64,000 nt of DNA, taken from NCBI GenBank assembly GCA_030704615.1, contig CM060732.1:57703053-57767052 (forward strand). The letters are read 5' to 3'. Below, in pieces: positions 12,040 through 22,018 of this stretch (within the stretch, counting starts at the first letter, position 1; each line of letters starts with the position of its first letter). Position numbers and translations under genes: made by a program. This stretch comes from Takakia lepidozioides. Lineage: Eukaryota > Streptophyta > Takakiopsida > Takakiales > Takakiaceae. The notes below the pieces were generated by a model. It searched no databases. It was not told the origin of the DNA and saw only the letters and a list, made by a program, of their open reading frames with translations.

Positions 12040-15000
12040 ATGCTTATGGAATTTTCTGGAAAGTGCCGTCATTCTGCATGCAGATTTAGAAAAGGCAAAG
12101 AGTGGCGGCTCCCAGCTTCTGAATCATCCGGTACAGTGCCATTGGTGAAATCGTGCCTAAAGAGTTCCCACGCTGGAAACTTGGTTGATCCTCCTTCCAA
12201 CAAGAGGGTCTGGCGTGCAAGATGTGAAGGATGTGGGCACCTCTTCACAAGCAGAGAAGCCCAAACATGTGAAAGGGAAATCCAGGAAAACAGGGGAAAC
12301 AGTCGTCCAGGACTTATCCAGTGACGATGAAGACTGTATGGTCCTTCCATCGTATGTTTCGAAGTCGTCCGTCACTAGGAGTGTTCAGCATACACCGTCC
12401 GACTCAACTTCCGTCGCCTCGCTCAGTAATCGACATATTGCGGAGGATGAAGACAACGGGGTTCCCGCTCCAGTGACCTTCTTAGGCTTGATTACGACAA
12501 AACTCCAATCCATTCTGTGGAAACTTTGCCTGATGTTGTGGATGGGAATGCTATCTACGAGTTCCCTCCAGTGCCGGCAGGCGCAGGCCCAGACGGCATG
12601 CTCGCAGGAATGAACAGGAAACATGACGGCCACCCTTGGTGTGTCACCAAAACTTCATCGTCCAACCTGGGTGATGGAGTTCGAGTGAGATATGTATTGT
12701 GTGCTGGGCATCTTAAATGTTCTCGAGCACATGTTACCATTACACTAGCAAAGGCACCAGGAATGAGACTGACTGGATTGGCAATTCGTCGACCCCATTT
12801 TGGCCTCAAGGTAGAGTTCCTGCAGGGACGTTCAAGTGTGCCCATTGCAACGCAGCCCCTACGTGCATGGCAGTGTGCAACGCCAAGCAGTACTACGTCG
12901 GGACCGTCGGCCCAGCGTGCACCAGAGCATGCATTCACATCGGAAAGCATGAGCACCCCCTCGCCAGAGGCAATTGCAGAGTCGCTTTTCAACAAGCCCA
13001 GGATATTATCAAGAGGGATGAGGTTGAGGCCGGGTGCAAAACCAAAGCAGATACAGCTCGCATCGGCACATAGGATTGCAATTGGCAGATAATGTCGGAG
13101 GACGGAAGCACAAGAGAGAAGCTGGGCGAGGGGGACATGAAGACCTGCTGGAAGCTGTCTCCCATGTGTGCAGCCCCAATGTCAGGAACCACATTGTCGG
13201 CTGCAAGAAACGAATCGGAAGAGGATCAGACTGCACTCCATCTTGGAAGTGAATCGCACATGCGGCTACGACTTCATCCAAGGCAGCTTCTTCCTGGTCA
13301 AGGCTCGGAGAGACGGACAGTGCTTCATATTTAAGATGTCAACAGCTGCGACCGGGGAGCGGCGTCGATTTGGTGAAGCGGAAGATGACCAGTGGAGACC
13401 TCTCAAATTGTGGGTCATGTTCGACCACATCCGGCGAATTACCAACCACGATTGGGTGACAATGGGGGCACATGTATACGACCCACATTGCAGAAAGTTG
13501 ATGACCATTGCTATCTGCGAAATGAAGGGAGAAGACACAGATTCGGAGTTGCATATGTGGCGTGGAATTAATGAGCAAATGGCGAGAGCCAAGTTGCCCC
13601 CTCCCGATTTTAGGGGCTTCATGGCTGACAATGCCCAGGCAAACTGGGCTGCAGTTAGGAGGTATATGGGGACGACCCAAAGACTCCAATGGAAGGAAAG
13701 GGAGAGATCTTGCGGGTTCCACTTCATGCATACACGAAAAGGTTCGTGGCGTCACGCCACCGGCAGGATCATATCAGTATGTGCCTAGCGTGGAAAAATG
13801 CGAATTCCATCGACGAGGCGGAGACCGAGTTTGCAACCATACGCGCCTGGTGGGTGTCTTTCGGGCAGTGGATGTGAAAGATCAGCCAGAAACTGCAAAC
13901 GTGGCTTGCGTATAGATTCCGCCAGTTGGAGACTACATGAGACAGGTAACACATTTCTGTACTTGACAATTGTTCTGTTTTGTGCTTGGACATTCTCCAC
14001 AATCAGTGACATTTCTAATTTCCTTCAACAGGACATGAGCTTGGAGGATGACACGGATATGCGACGACGAACATGGCCAAATCGGTGCACTCTTCCTGGC
14101 GTGCTTCCTCTGCCAGCACATCTTGTTGACATGTTGACAGCAACAACAGAAGATATTGTGAGGGCCATCATGCAACAATCTCAGTTACTACCAGTTTCTG
14201 GGAGGAAAACAATGGGGTATTCGGACCAGACAGGCAGGAGATGCTGATGAGGGCGGCGCATCGTTCGACCGATCCCAAAAAATGGGACTGCTGCATTGCG
14301 GGAAACAATAAGTCAACGCCGTTACATAGTCGGGGGAACTGCCTGGAGGGCGATGTCCGCAGCCGGCCGGTGAAGAGAAGAATTGAGGACATGCCCGGAG
14401 GGATGGGGATTCATGGAGATCAGATATGAACATCCGCACTCAACCTCGGGGCGCAACGATGTTGCGTCCCACGCCTCCACGAAGCAGGACTCGTACCCCC
14501 TCTCCTGCAGCATCCATGGAATCGCTGCCAGACTCGGACAACATGCCGAGGATGGGCATGTTGCTCCTTTTTCGTTACCCAATACACATTCCAATCGTGG
14601 AGCGAGATGTGTCGGCCTCGCAACGGAGATTTCACGGACCCGTCCGACATTTCGTGGCAAATGTTGTGCTGTTCGTGTCCGACACCAACCAAAGATGCAA
14701 TGAGATGATTCGGAGGAACCCGCAGGGCGGTGTGCCTGCCCCTTGCTTCACATGGAGATTTGTGTGCGCAAAGTTTGTGGAGGCCACACTGAAGGAGTTT
14801 TGGTTCTGCAGGCACGACATCATGTCGTGTGTGTTCGGCAAGCCCAAGTATGGTGTACAGGCATGCCTGAACCACCGATAGTCTGGCCTGTGGCAACTGG
14901 TACAGATCTTACCCTGGAGGAGGCAGACGCTCTAGGAAGTGCAGGTTTCGACTGGTGGAGAGGACAGACGTTCCACGAAATCCAATTCCCAATCATCATC

Positions 15001-15480
15001 CTCCTCCCACGAGAAGCTCTTCGCCCCGCATTACCGGTGGGTGACCCCGCAGCTTGGCCCACCCATCGGTGGGGAAACTGAAAAGACGGCGGCCACCAAC
15101 AAAGGCGAACGACACCAGGATGGCCAACGCTCTTGCAATGCCCTGTATAGTGCAAGGTTGCAGGAGGATGTTCCTCACCCCGGGATGGGACGCATATTTC
15201 AGTTGTCAACAGCCGGGTCTGCTGCGCGCAGTGTCGTGTATGCAAATCACGGTTTCACAGTACCCAGCTTGCAACTGTGAGGACTTCCTTGTTATGGAAT
15301 CGAAGAATGCAACATACGTCCCCTGCAAACACCTTTATTACATTTTTATGAAGCGCATGAGTTGCATATCCGCAGTGGACGTCTTCATCCATGCTCCAAC
15401 ACTGAGTTTCAAACGAGCTGCACAAGGCCCTACGGCAGGATACTGGTCGGACTGCTTGACATTCCACATTCGGGAAGGAG
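12040..15480 (+). pseudogene. MULE-type transposase with zinc-finger N-terminus and SWIM finger, decayed
   Basis: The coding signal jumps between frames, so this is a relic or has unresolved introns. An N-terminal low-complexity acidic stretch (TVVQDLSSDDEDCMV) is followed by a Cys/His segment with FKCAHCNAAPTC and CTRACIHIGKHEHPL, like MULE DNA-binding zinc fingers. The core follows: LWVMFDHIRRI, HVYDPHCRKLMTIAICEM, FRGFMADNAQANWAAVRR and ERERSCGFHFMHTRK, typical of an RNase-H-fold MULE transposase. Then come FATIRAWWVSFGQWM and a C-terminal SWIM finger, CNCEDF at 15270 with PCKHLYY at 15321 (CxC...CxH). Frame changes lie near 12720 and 13200-13230, and a TGA follows GQWM near 13876. Its role would be moving the element. 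It diverges from the ParB/methyltransferase-like gene. Confidence 0.75.
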
Positions 15481-16129
15481 AAATGGCAATTATATTACAT
15501 TCATCTTCTTGCACCCTATTTTTTTGTGAGGAATTATACACTTGGTGGTGCCGCATCGCCATGGCTACAGGTGAATTTTCGGTGCCGCAATACATGAGAA
15601 TGTGGTTTTTGGCCATGAATGGCATGCGCATGCGCTTTTTTTTATTTTGGTTGTCTACAAATGGATCCGAGTAAGCATACATTGTGTGGAGATTAACGGG
15701 CATTGAGGCCTATTTCAGCGCCATTTATGGTCTGTGTACTGCATAGTGCTTCCTTGTTACTGCTCTTCATTCAATTTGTAGTGATTTCGCAGCCCATCCT
15801 GGCGTTTTCGTCCACCTTTATGAGAAGACTCCAATTTGCTACAAATACATTGTTACTGTTCTGCAAATGTGATGCCTTTACAAGATTGCTAGTTCTGTGT
15901 CCCAGTGGGAAGGGTCCTACTGCACATTCCAGCATTTGCATACTGCACCTTGTGCAAACAACAATCCATACGACAAAGGACACGTCCCAGCATACTGGCA
16001 GTGAATTGCAAAAAACCTTAACAAAAGATTATCCAAGCATGTATATTCCCATATGGCACAGGGAAGCTGCTTGATTTCTGAATGAAAATGTATGTGCCAT
16101 GAGTGTCAGCGAGTTGAAACATGTCTACT
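15481..16129. other. MULE interior without a recognised gene
   Basis: After the SWIM finger there is no convincing coding sequence. Motif variants (TTTTCGGTGCCGCAATAC near 15574 and TATTTCAGCGCCATTTATGG near 15710) show the element's motif in non-coding DNA here too. This stretch probably carries 3' introns or the 3' UTR of the transposase gene. Confidence 0.4.
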
Positions 16130-16740
16130 CTAGCATGCAAGACCTATGGTCCCTCGCCCAAGAAGAAGGAACTCTAACTGGCCTCTCAAGGACCTCCTCA
16201 GTGACGGGTGCCTATATTTGAACAAAATGTCAGTGGTTTCTGTCGCCCGGTTGAAACTAACGAGGATGTCGTGTTTATCGATAGCGCCCCCTTGGTAGAA
16301 GGACATTTTCACAGTGGGCCCTGTGTTCCCCTCCTCATCATCCTCATAACTGAAGAGAATGTCCCCCGTCCGTCCACGCGTAAAGTTTTCACCTATGCAC
16401 TCATCATACGTCCACTCGCAACAATTCCCAGCGATACAGCAACGCTGTGCGTGATCTGTTCGGCTCCCACACATGCGGAAAGTCCAGGTCCATGATGCGT
16501 AGGAACCACCTGCTCCCCAGCCGGGGTCCAGGAGAATCGTGCAATCCTGGAAGAAACTCCATTGCTCTCAGCTGGACAAGTCGAGGATCGTCCTTGTAAA
16601 CATCCAGGAAGACAATGATGTCGTCTGCTTTCGGGAAAATGACTCCCGTCTGGCGTCGATAGATGTGATTCGGGCACGACATGGCCTCACGACACAGCAC
16701 GAACTCAAAGCAAGGAGGAGATGGGCACAACAGAGAAGAG
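16130..16740 (-). pseudogene. Unknown leftward coding remnant near the right end of the MULE
   Basis: Two leftward frames look like one broken protein. The upstream frame reads VIFPKADDIIVFLDVYKDDP and WFLRIMDLDFPHVWEPNRSR. The downstream frame reads YDECIGENFTRG, GDILFSYEDDEEGN and DKHDILVSFNRATETTDILF. They overlap around 16400-16470, which suggests a frameshift. I recognise no family. Position and orientation (convergent on the transposase, inside the right end) suggest a third cargo gene or a displaced exon of the leftward gene. Confidence 0.4.
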
Positions 16741-16805
16741 TGAAGAGCAAAATGAGAGCAAGGCCTCCCTCACCGTAAGGCGGGTATTTGCTCTCCGACG
16801 AGCCC

Positions 16806-17275
16806 AATTTCGGCGCCGTTATTAGATGGAGTGCGGAAGCTTCAGCCGAGAATTTTATTTCCGCAGGTCAATTTCGGCGCCGTTATTGGTTGCAATCCCC
16901 AGCCTTCAGCCGGGTAATTGGTTTCCGGACCCAATTTCGGCGCCGTTATCGGCTGCACTCCGGTGGCTTGAGCTGAGTATTTGGTTTCCGGGGCCCATTT
17001 CGGCGCCGTTATCGCCTGCACTCCGGAGGATGCAGCCCGGTATTTGGTTGGCGGAGCCCAATTATTTCACCGTTGTTGGCTTCACTCCCGAGCCTTCAGC
17101 CGGCTATTTCTTTTCCTGTGCCCAATTACGGCGTCGTTATACCCAACCATCCTGCACTTCTGCAATAGTACTATCCACGGTTATAGGTCGCCATTGCGTT
17201 TTCAGAGTCTGCAAACCCGGATCCTAATTCCGCTTGCGTCTCTGCCTCTGGGATAATTTCGGTGCCGTTATTGCC
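16806..17275 (+). repeat. Right subterminal 63-bp tandem array
   Basis: Motifs of form CCAATTTCGGCGCCGTTATT start at about 16806, 16869, 16932, 16996, 17059 and 17121, a nearly constant 63-bp period, with another at about 17252. Linkers share the words GGTTTCCGG, CTCCGG and CTTCAGCCG. Here only the left half of the palindrome is conserved (TTTCGGCGCCGTTAT). Confidence 0.85.
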
Positions 17276-17309
17276 CAGAATTCATTTTTTCTATGACCTG
17301 GCCTGGCGG

Positions 17310-17380
17310 TCCATGAGCCTGGGCTCCAAGTCATGAGCGTACACTGGTACTCATGAGCGGAGTGCTTCTAGCATGAGCGC
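17310..17380 (+). repeat. CATGAGC cluster at right subterminus
   Basis: Four direct CATGAGC copies (followed by C or G) occur in about 70 bp, near 17313, 17334, 17351 and 17370. They match the iterated motif in the left terminal repeat and could be additional transposase contact sites. Confidence 0.65.
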
Positions 17381-17474
17381 GGAAATCTTCGATTTTTGAT
17401 TATTTTATATTTTTTGGCCCAAAAAAAATCTGCCGAAATTCGAAGTGTGTTACTTTGCGGCTCATGGGTGAGCC

Positions 17475-17510
17475 ATGCCCGCTCATGAGCTCATGGAATA
17501 GCAACCCCCC
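17475..17510 (-). repeat. Right terminal inverted repeat of the MULE
   Basis: ATGCCCGCTCATGAGCTCAT at 17475-17494 is the exact inverse of 3860-3879. The outer part (GGAATAGCAACCCCCC) is an imperfect inverse of the left outer end. CTATGAATGA follows immediately. Confidence 0.85.
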
Positions 17511-17520
17511 CTATGAATGA
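17511..17520 (+). repeat. Right target-site duplication of the MULE
   Basis: CTATGAATGA is identical to 3805-3814. It is the first sequence outside the right terminal repeat. Confidence 0.85.
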
Positions 17521-19618
17521 CTATGACATCGATTTTTGGATCAAAGCAATCTCCAAAATTGGTCGTAATGCAAAAAAAAACTGCTTACGATATTACCAAA
17601 CAACGATCGAAGGATACCCACAAAAAATTCGTAGAATCATACTATAAAATGCTACAAGACAAACCTTGTCTCGTCCATAAATCCATTTTTAGAACATCAC
17701 CCTAGAGGCAATCCGAGATAATCAGGGAATACTACATACCTCTCCATCTTCCATAAATAAAGTCATACACCAATAAGCCACAATGCTATACCAACCGCAA
17801 ACACATGCATGCTTTCAGCCATCCTTCCACATGCAACATTGTGCATGTCAAGCCAAACTTTACCCATGGCACGATATAGACGGATTTAAACTGGAACGGA
17901 GAGGGCCCCTAAACACGGATCTCAGTGCGCACCTTACCCCAGAAATATATCATTCATGTCTTTCAACGCTCTCTAACTCAAAAGCACTCGGGCCAGACAA
18001 CATTCCAAACGATATACTCAAAGCACTAGACCCGCACCTACATCGGCTGATCCACCGTTTTTTTGTAATTTGCTATCAACTCCATCAAATTCCAACAAAC
18101 TGGAAGAATAGCCGCACAATACTCATTTATAAAAAAGATGACCATATTCAACTGGGAAACTACAGGCCCATCGCTCTTGCAAATACCATATATAAACTAT
18201 TTATCAGTACTGTGACCACCCTCCTTACGTCGTATGGAGAGCAATATCACATTCTTAGTGACTCACAAGAGGTTTCTGAGCTACAAGAAGCACAACTAGA
18301 CATATTCAGCTAATTATCTCTGCTCTGGAAGATACACGTTTAATCACCAAGACATATATATGCTATACATCGATTTCAAAAATGCATTTGGCTCCATTGA
18401 TCATGCCAGAATGCTGGCTGTCATGACTGATCTAGGCTATCCACAGATTCAGTCATGCTAATTGAAAATATCTACACAGATGCCACTACCACCTATTCTG
18501 GGCCATCATTTGGAGACACTTCGCCTATACCAATTCACAGAGGCACTATACAAGGAGACACGCTTAGCCCATATCTATTCCTTATTTTTTTGGAGCCTCT
18601 CCTTTGATGGCTAGCTCGAGGTAACATATGATCTACCAATACATTACCTCAACCAACAACATCCCTGAGATGCATATGCAGATGACCAGCTTGTCTTGCT
18701 TTCCAACAAACCAACCCATCTTAATCGACAAATTAAAAAGCTTGAAAGATTCAATAAATGGGTGGCGATGGAATTGAGCCTACATAAATGTATAATCCTT
18801 CATACTGCTACCTTCACACCTAAGCGGTATGAACAATTTGGATATAAAATTTGAAAATTGTGGATGAAAATCACCTAAAAAACTAGGTTATGTATAGTAT
18901 TTCACCAAGACTCGTCTGGCTACGGGTTGTAGCCTGGCATTGCACATACCGACGAGCCGTTGATATCTAGTCCATAAAATCCGTGGGCATTTAGGGTCTC
19001 TCTCTAACCACTATATTTGGATGGTGGTTCTACAAAGACTCTCAAGAGTAGCAAACCTCTGAAGCATCTCCACCCAACAAATTTCATCTAAACTAAAACT
19101 TACTCAATACATGATATTAATAATATTTGACGCCTCCCAAAGGAAGCGTAAATTATTTGACAATGACAATCTATTGGCACCGTTGCAATTTCCATGGATT
19201 GAGTTTGCAGCATAATTGCAACACTGAAATTTTAGGATTTTGACTAGCGTTCCTAGTGGGCCCTTGAATATGATGACACTACAAAAGAATTGTGCTCCTT
19301 AAAATACAAAAAAAAAACCTTGTATTTTAGGAATTTCAATAATAATACCAAAGTTTTATTCGAACTTCGAGGAAGGGCAAATCAAAAGCCCATCTGTCCT
19401 TCGAATCCTCCAGACGCAGAATCGATTCCTGTTTGTAGTCTTTTCCCTGCTGCCACAGAATCTACTCATCCATAGCTTCATGCAGCCCCTTTAGTTATTG
19501 GTCACGGGCAGTGTCTCTTTTTTCATCCTCCATGGTTGTTTCATGAGGTTATTTTTTCCTCAATTTTATTAATAAAATTCTCCAGGGCCTCTGTCCCTGT
19601 TACTGGAAAAAAAAAAAA
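17511..19618 (+). mobile_element. Right piece of plus-strand LINE (reverse transcriptase relic)
   Basis: This is the continuation of the LINE interrupted by the MULE. Reverse transcriptase signatures in order: SNSKALGPDNIPNDILKAL near 17980, IYKKDDHIQLGNYRPIALAN near 18130, YIDFKNAFGSIDH near 18370, IHRGTIQGDTLSPYLFLIF near 18535, and YADDQLVLL (the YADD active-site box) near 18675. Frame changes and stops separate these blocks, so it is dead. The likely 3' end is a poly(A) run at 19607-19618 after an AATAAA at 19571. The order and motifs identify a non-LTR (LINE) reverse transcriptase, distinct in sequence from the LINE family at 24-33 kb. Confidence 0.8.
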
Positions 19619-22018
19619 CTGAAGTTTTTCCCCATATCCATATTTTTGCCCTCCACGCCAACTTATATGGCTGAAACTTAATGTTTTGAGGTAGCTTGCC
19701 AAGTAGTTCATGGTCTGTACATTTTCAATAGTATCATGGTTGTCAAGTTTATGGGCCTTTCATTTCTGCAGCTCAGCTTAGTGTTGGGCGTTAGAACCAG
19801 TGAATGTATATGTGCATATCCGGATGGAGAACCAATCACAACTGAGAACCACTGGGACCACTGGGTATGAAGATGTGAAAAAAGATTCCATCCCCGGACA
19901 CCCACGCCAAAATGCATAACGAGATGCATACCCGGACTTGTTGTTGACTAAAAGTCCACCACGCAGATTAAGCTGAGGGTATACAAACTCCAAATATTCG
20001 GGTATAACCAGAACCTGCATGTATGCTAAAACTCTTATACCTACCCAACAGTGGTTCAGCTGTCTAGGGTCACGCCCTAGGAGGGGGACCTCACCCGACG
20101 TAAAGAAACAACAAGGATTTTAGATTTTCATGGCTGTTATTTCCTCGATCGGGCGACTTACAAGAGCGGGAACCCTAAGCAACTTGCATATGTCGTAATT
20201 ACACATACGGTTCAAAAACGGAATGAAAAAAAAAATCATGTGCACGCGAAACGCAGTCCAACAGGTCCCACAGGTGCATCCTCTCCTCCTCCCCTCAAGA
20301 GGAAGAACCTTACGCGGCATAAGGTGCCATTCACCTGGCGGAAAATCCCGCCCCATAAGGTGCCATCCTCTCAAACTAAGAAATCCTGGCCAGGTCTTCA
20401 TTGTGTCTCTATGTACTCGTACATCTACATACTGTTATAAGTCTAGTATTACACCACCTTGAACTGGAGGAAAACATCAGCACTTATTAGAGCCGAAGCT
20501 AATCTGAAACTGAAACGAATAACTTAAACATCAGATAACTGTTTCGAGAGCTTGAAACTACCTTCAAAGAGGTAATTGTGAGTTTCTCCGTGTGATTCAG
20601 GACTGTATCATCGGAATCGTGTCAAGTCAGTGAATATATCGTACCGACCAACTAACCCTACGGTCCTCTTGACGGATGAAAGCGACGGAGAAAAGAAATG
20701 CGAGAGATGGATGAAATTCACGCTTCTTAAACAAAGAAGATGGAAGACTAATTGGAGTCGTGATCGCGATCTGCAGAGCGAGAGAGAAAGAGAGAGAGAG
20801 AGCGATCTGAAGATCGAGAGTAGTCATCTTGTTGCTGATACGCGGATTTGAGCTTGCAGATCATGCCATGGTTTTGAGCACCGGACACAGGTATCGGGAA
20901 ATTAGGCAGGATTACGGGAACAAATTGTATACAGCAAGTTGAGAGTGAGCGGGGTTTCGAGTTTCGAAAAGGTGTAGGATCTGTGAGGAGGAGGCAGCTG
21001 GGAAGGAGCAGAAGGATCGAGATATTATTCTGGATATTGGACACAGCGAGAGGAAGGTGGTCAGGGGGAGGGGAGATTGTAGGACTGCCAGAGCTCGTTA
21101 GGGTTGGGCTTGTGCATGCCAAGGTGAGATCTATCGACATGTATGAGTTAGTATCTTGCGATCAGAGGACGGTAGTGAGGGAGAGGACCTTTGGGCAGAG
21201 CACCGTGATGTGCTTCATGTTTCCGTCAATCGCAGATAGCTGAATTCTCTCTGAATTTAGCTTCACATAGATGGCGTCGCCTTCTAAGTTTCCTAGCTTT
21301 CATTTCTTCCCTCTCTCTAGTCCATGAATCTGTATCTCTCTTTCCCTTTCTTGGAACTCCTTGGTCCCTACAGCGAAACCAGCAGTGCAATCTCAGCCAC
21401 TTTGCCATGGTAATGACGGAGTAGATGTCGATAGTGGTAGTGCCGGGATCGAGGTCGTTTTCTACTATAATGCAATCCCATTTCACGCTCACTCAAACCC
21501 GTAACCCGTTGTAGTCAGTATTCTCTTAGGAAAAGGCAAGTGTGCAGATCCATAAGAAACATCAAATGTGCAATTTTTCCAGTTTTGAGGTCTACAGGTA
21601 CCATTGTTACCACTCTTGTTTGTCAGAATGTACTAAGAAACCTGCATGCTACCTTGTACGATTGAAGAAGCCAACTAACTGCTGATGTTTATCTTGAAAA
21701 ACTCCTTCATTTCAGAGAATGCTATCTTTTTGTGGACTCCTCGATATACTACTGCTTTGATCACCGGCTGCAACTTACCCTTACACCTCGAACTCTCTTC
21801 TTGTCAACTGATGAATTGTTTGATCTCCAGTTTTGATTAGTTGGATGTGGTCAATCAATCAAGGCTCCATGATACTGGTCATTTGGCCGACACCCTGTCT
21901 AACACTTTCTGCTAGTTTGTGTTGCTGCTCAGCCTGTTTTTCAGGGACTCCAAAGGTTGATGCCGATCATCAATAGACTCAGTACTCTTTCCTTAAGAGC
22001 CAGCAAGCGAAGCTAGAC
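19619..22018. other. Intergenic or 5' region of the 22-kb gene
   Basis: No gene is supported on either strand. A short AG-rich tract lies at about 20777-20812. The region from about 20600 may hold promoter or 5' UTR of the gene starting at 22019, but I see no decisive core-promoter element. Confidence 0.4.

Larger units (their letters stand above)
3815..17510. mobile_element. 13.7-kb Mutator-like element with ParB/methyltransferase-like cargo
   Basis: The element is delimited by a 10-bp target duplication (CTATGAATGA at 3805 and 17511) and imperfect terminal inverted repeats. The left end begins GGTTTACTATTTCATGAGC. The right end read inward begins GGGGGGTTGCTATTCCATGAGC. Both continue to the identical 20-mer ATGAGCTCATGAGCGGGCAT. 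It holds a rightward transposase relic with a SWIM zinc finger and a leftward multi-exon ParB/methyltransferase-like gene. Between them is a palindrome array, and related motifs occur near both ends. Both genes carry frameshifts and nonsense codons, so this copy is unlikely to be autonomous. The MULE assignment rests on the duplication length, the terminal repeats and the transposase/SWIM architecture. It sits inside a plus-strand LINE. Confidence 0.85.

Noticed and set aside
20041-20110. tRNA-like GGTTCA/CCTAGG hairpin
   Set aside because: A short stem can be drawn, but there is no complete cloverleaf, anticodon arm or intact B box at the right distance.
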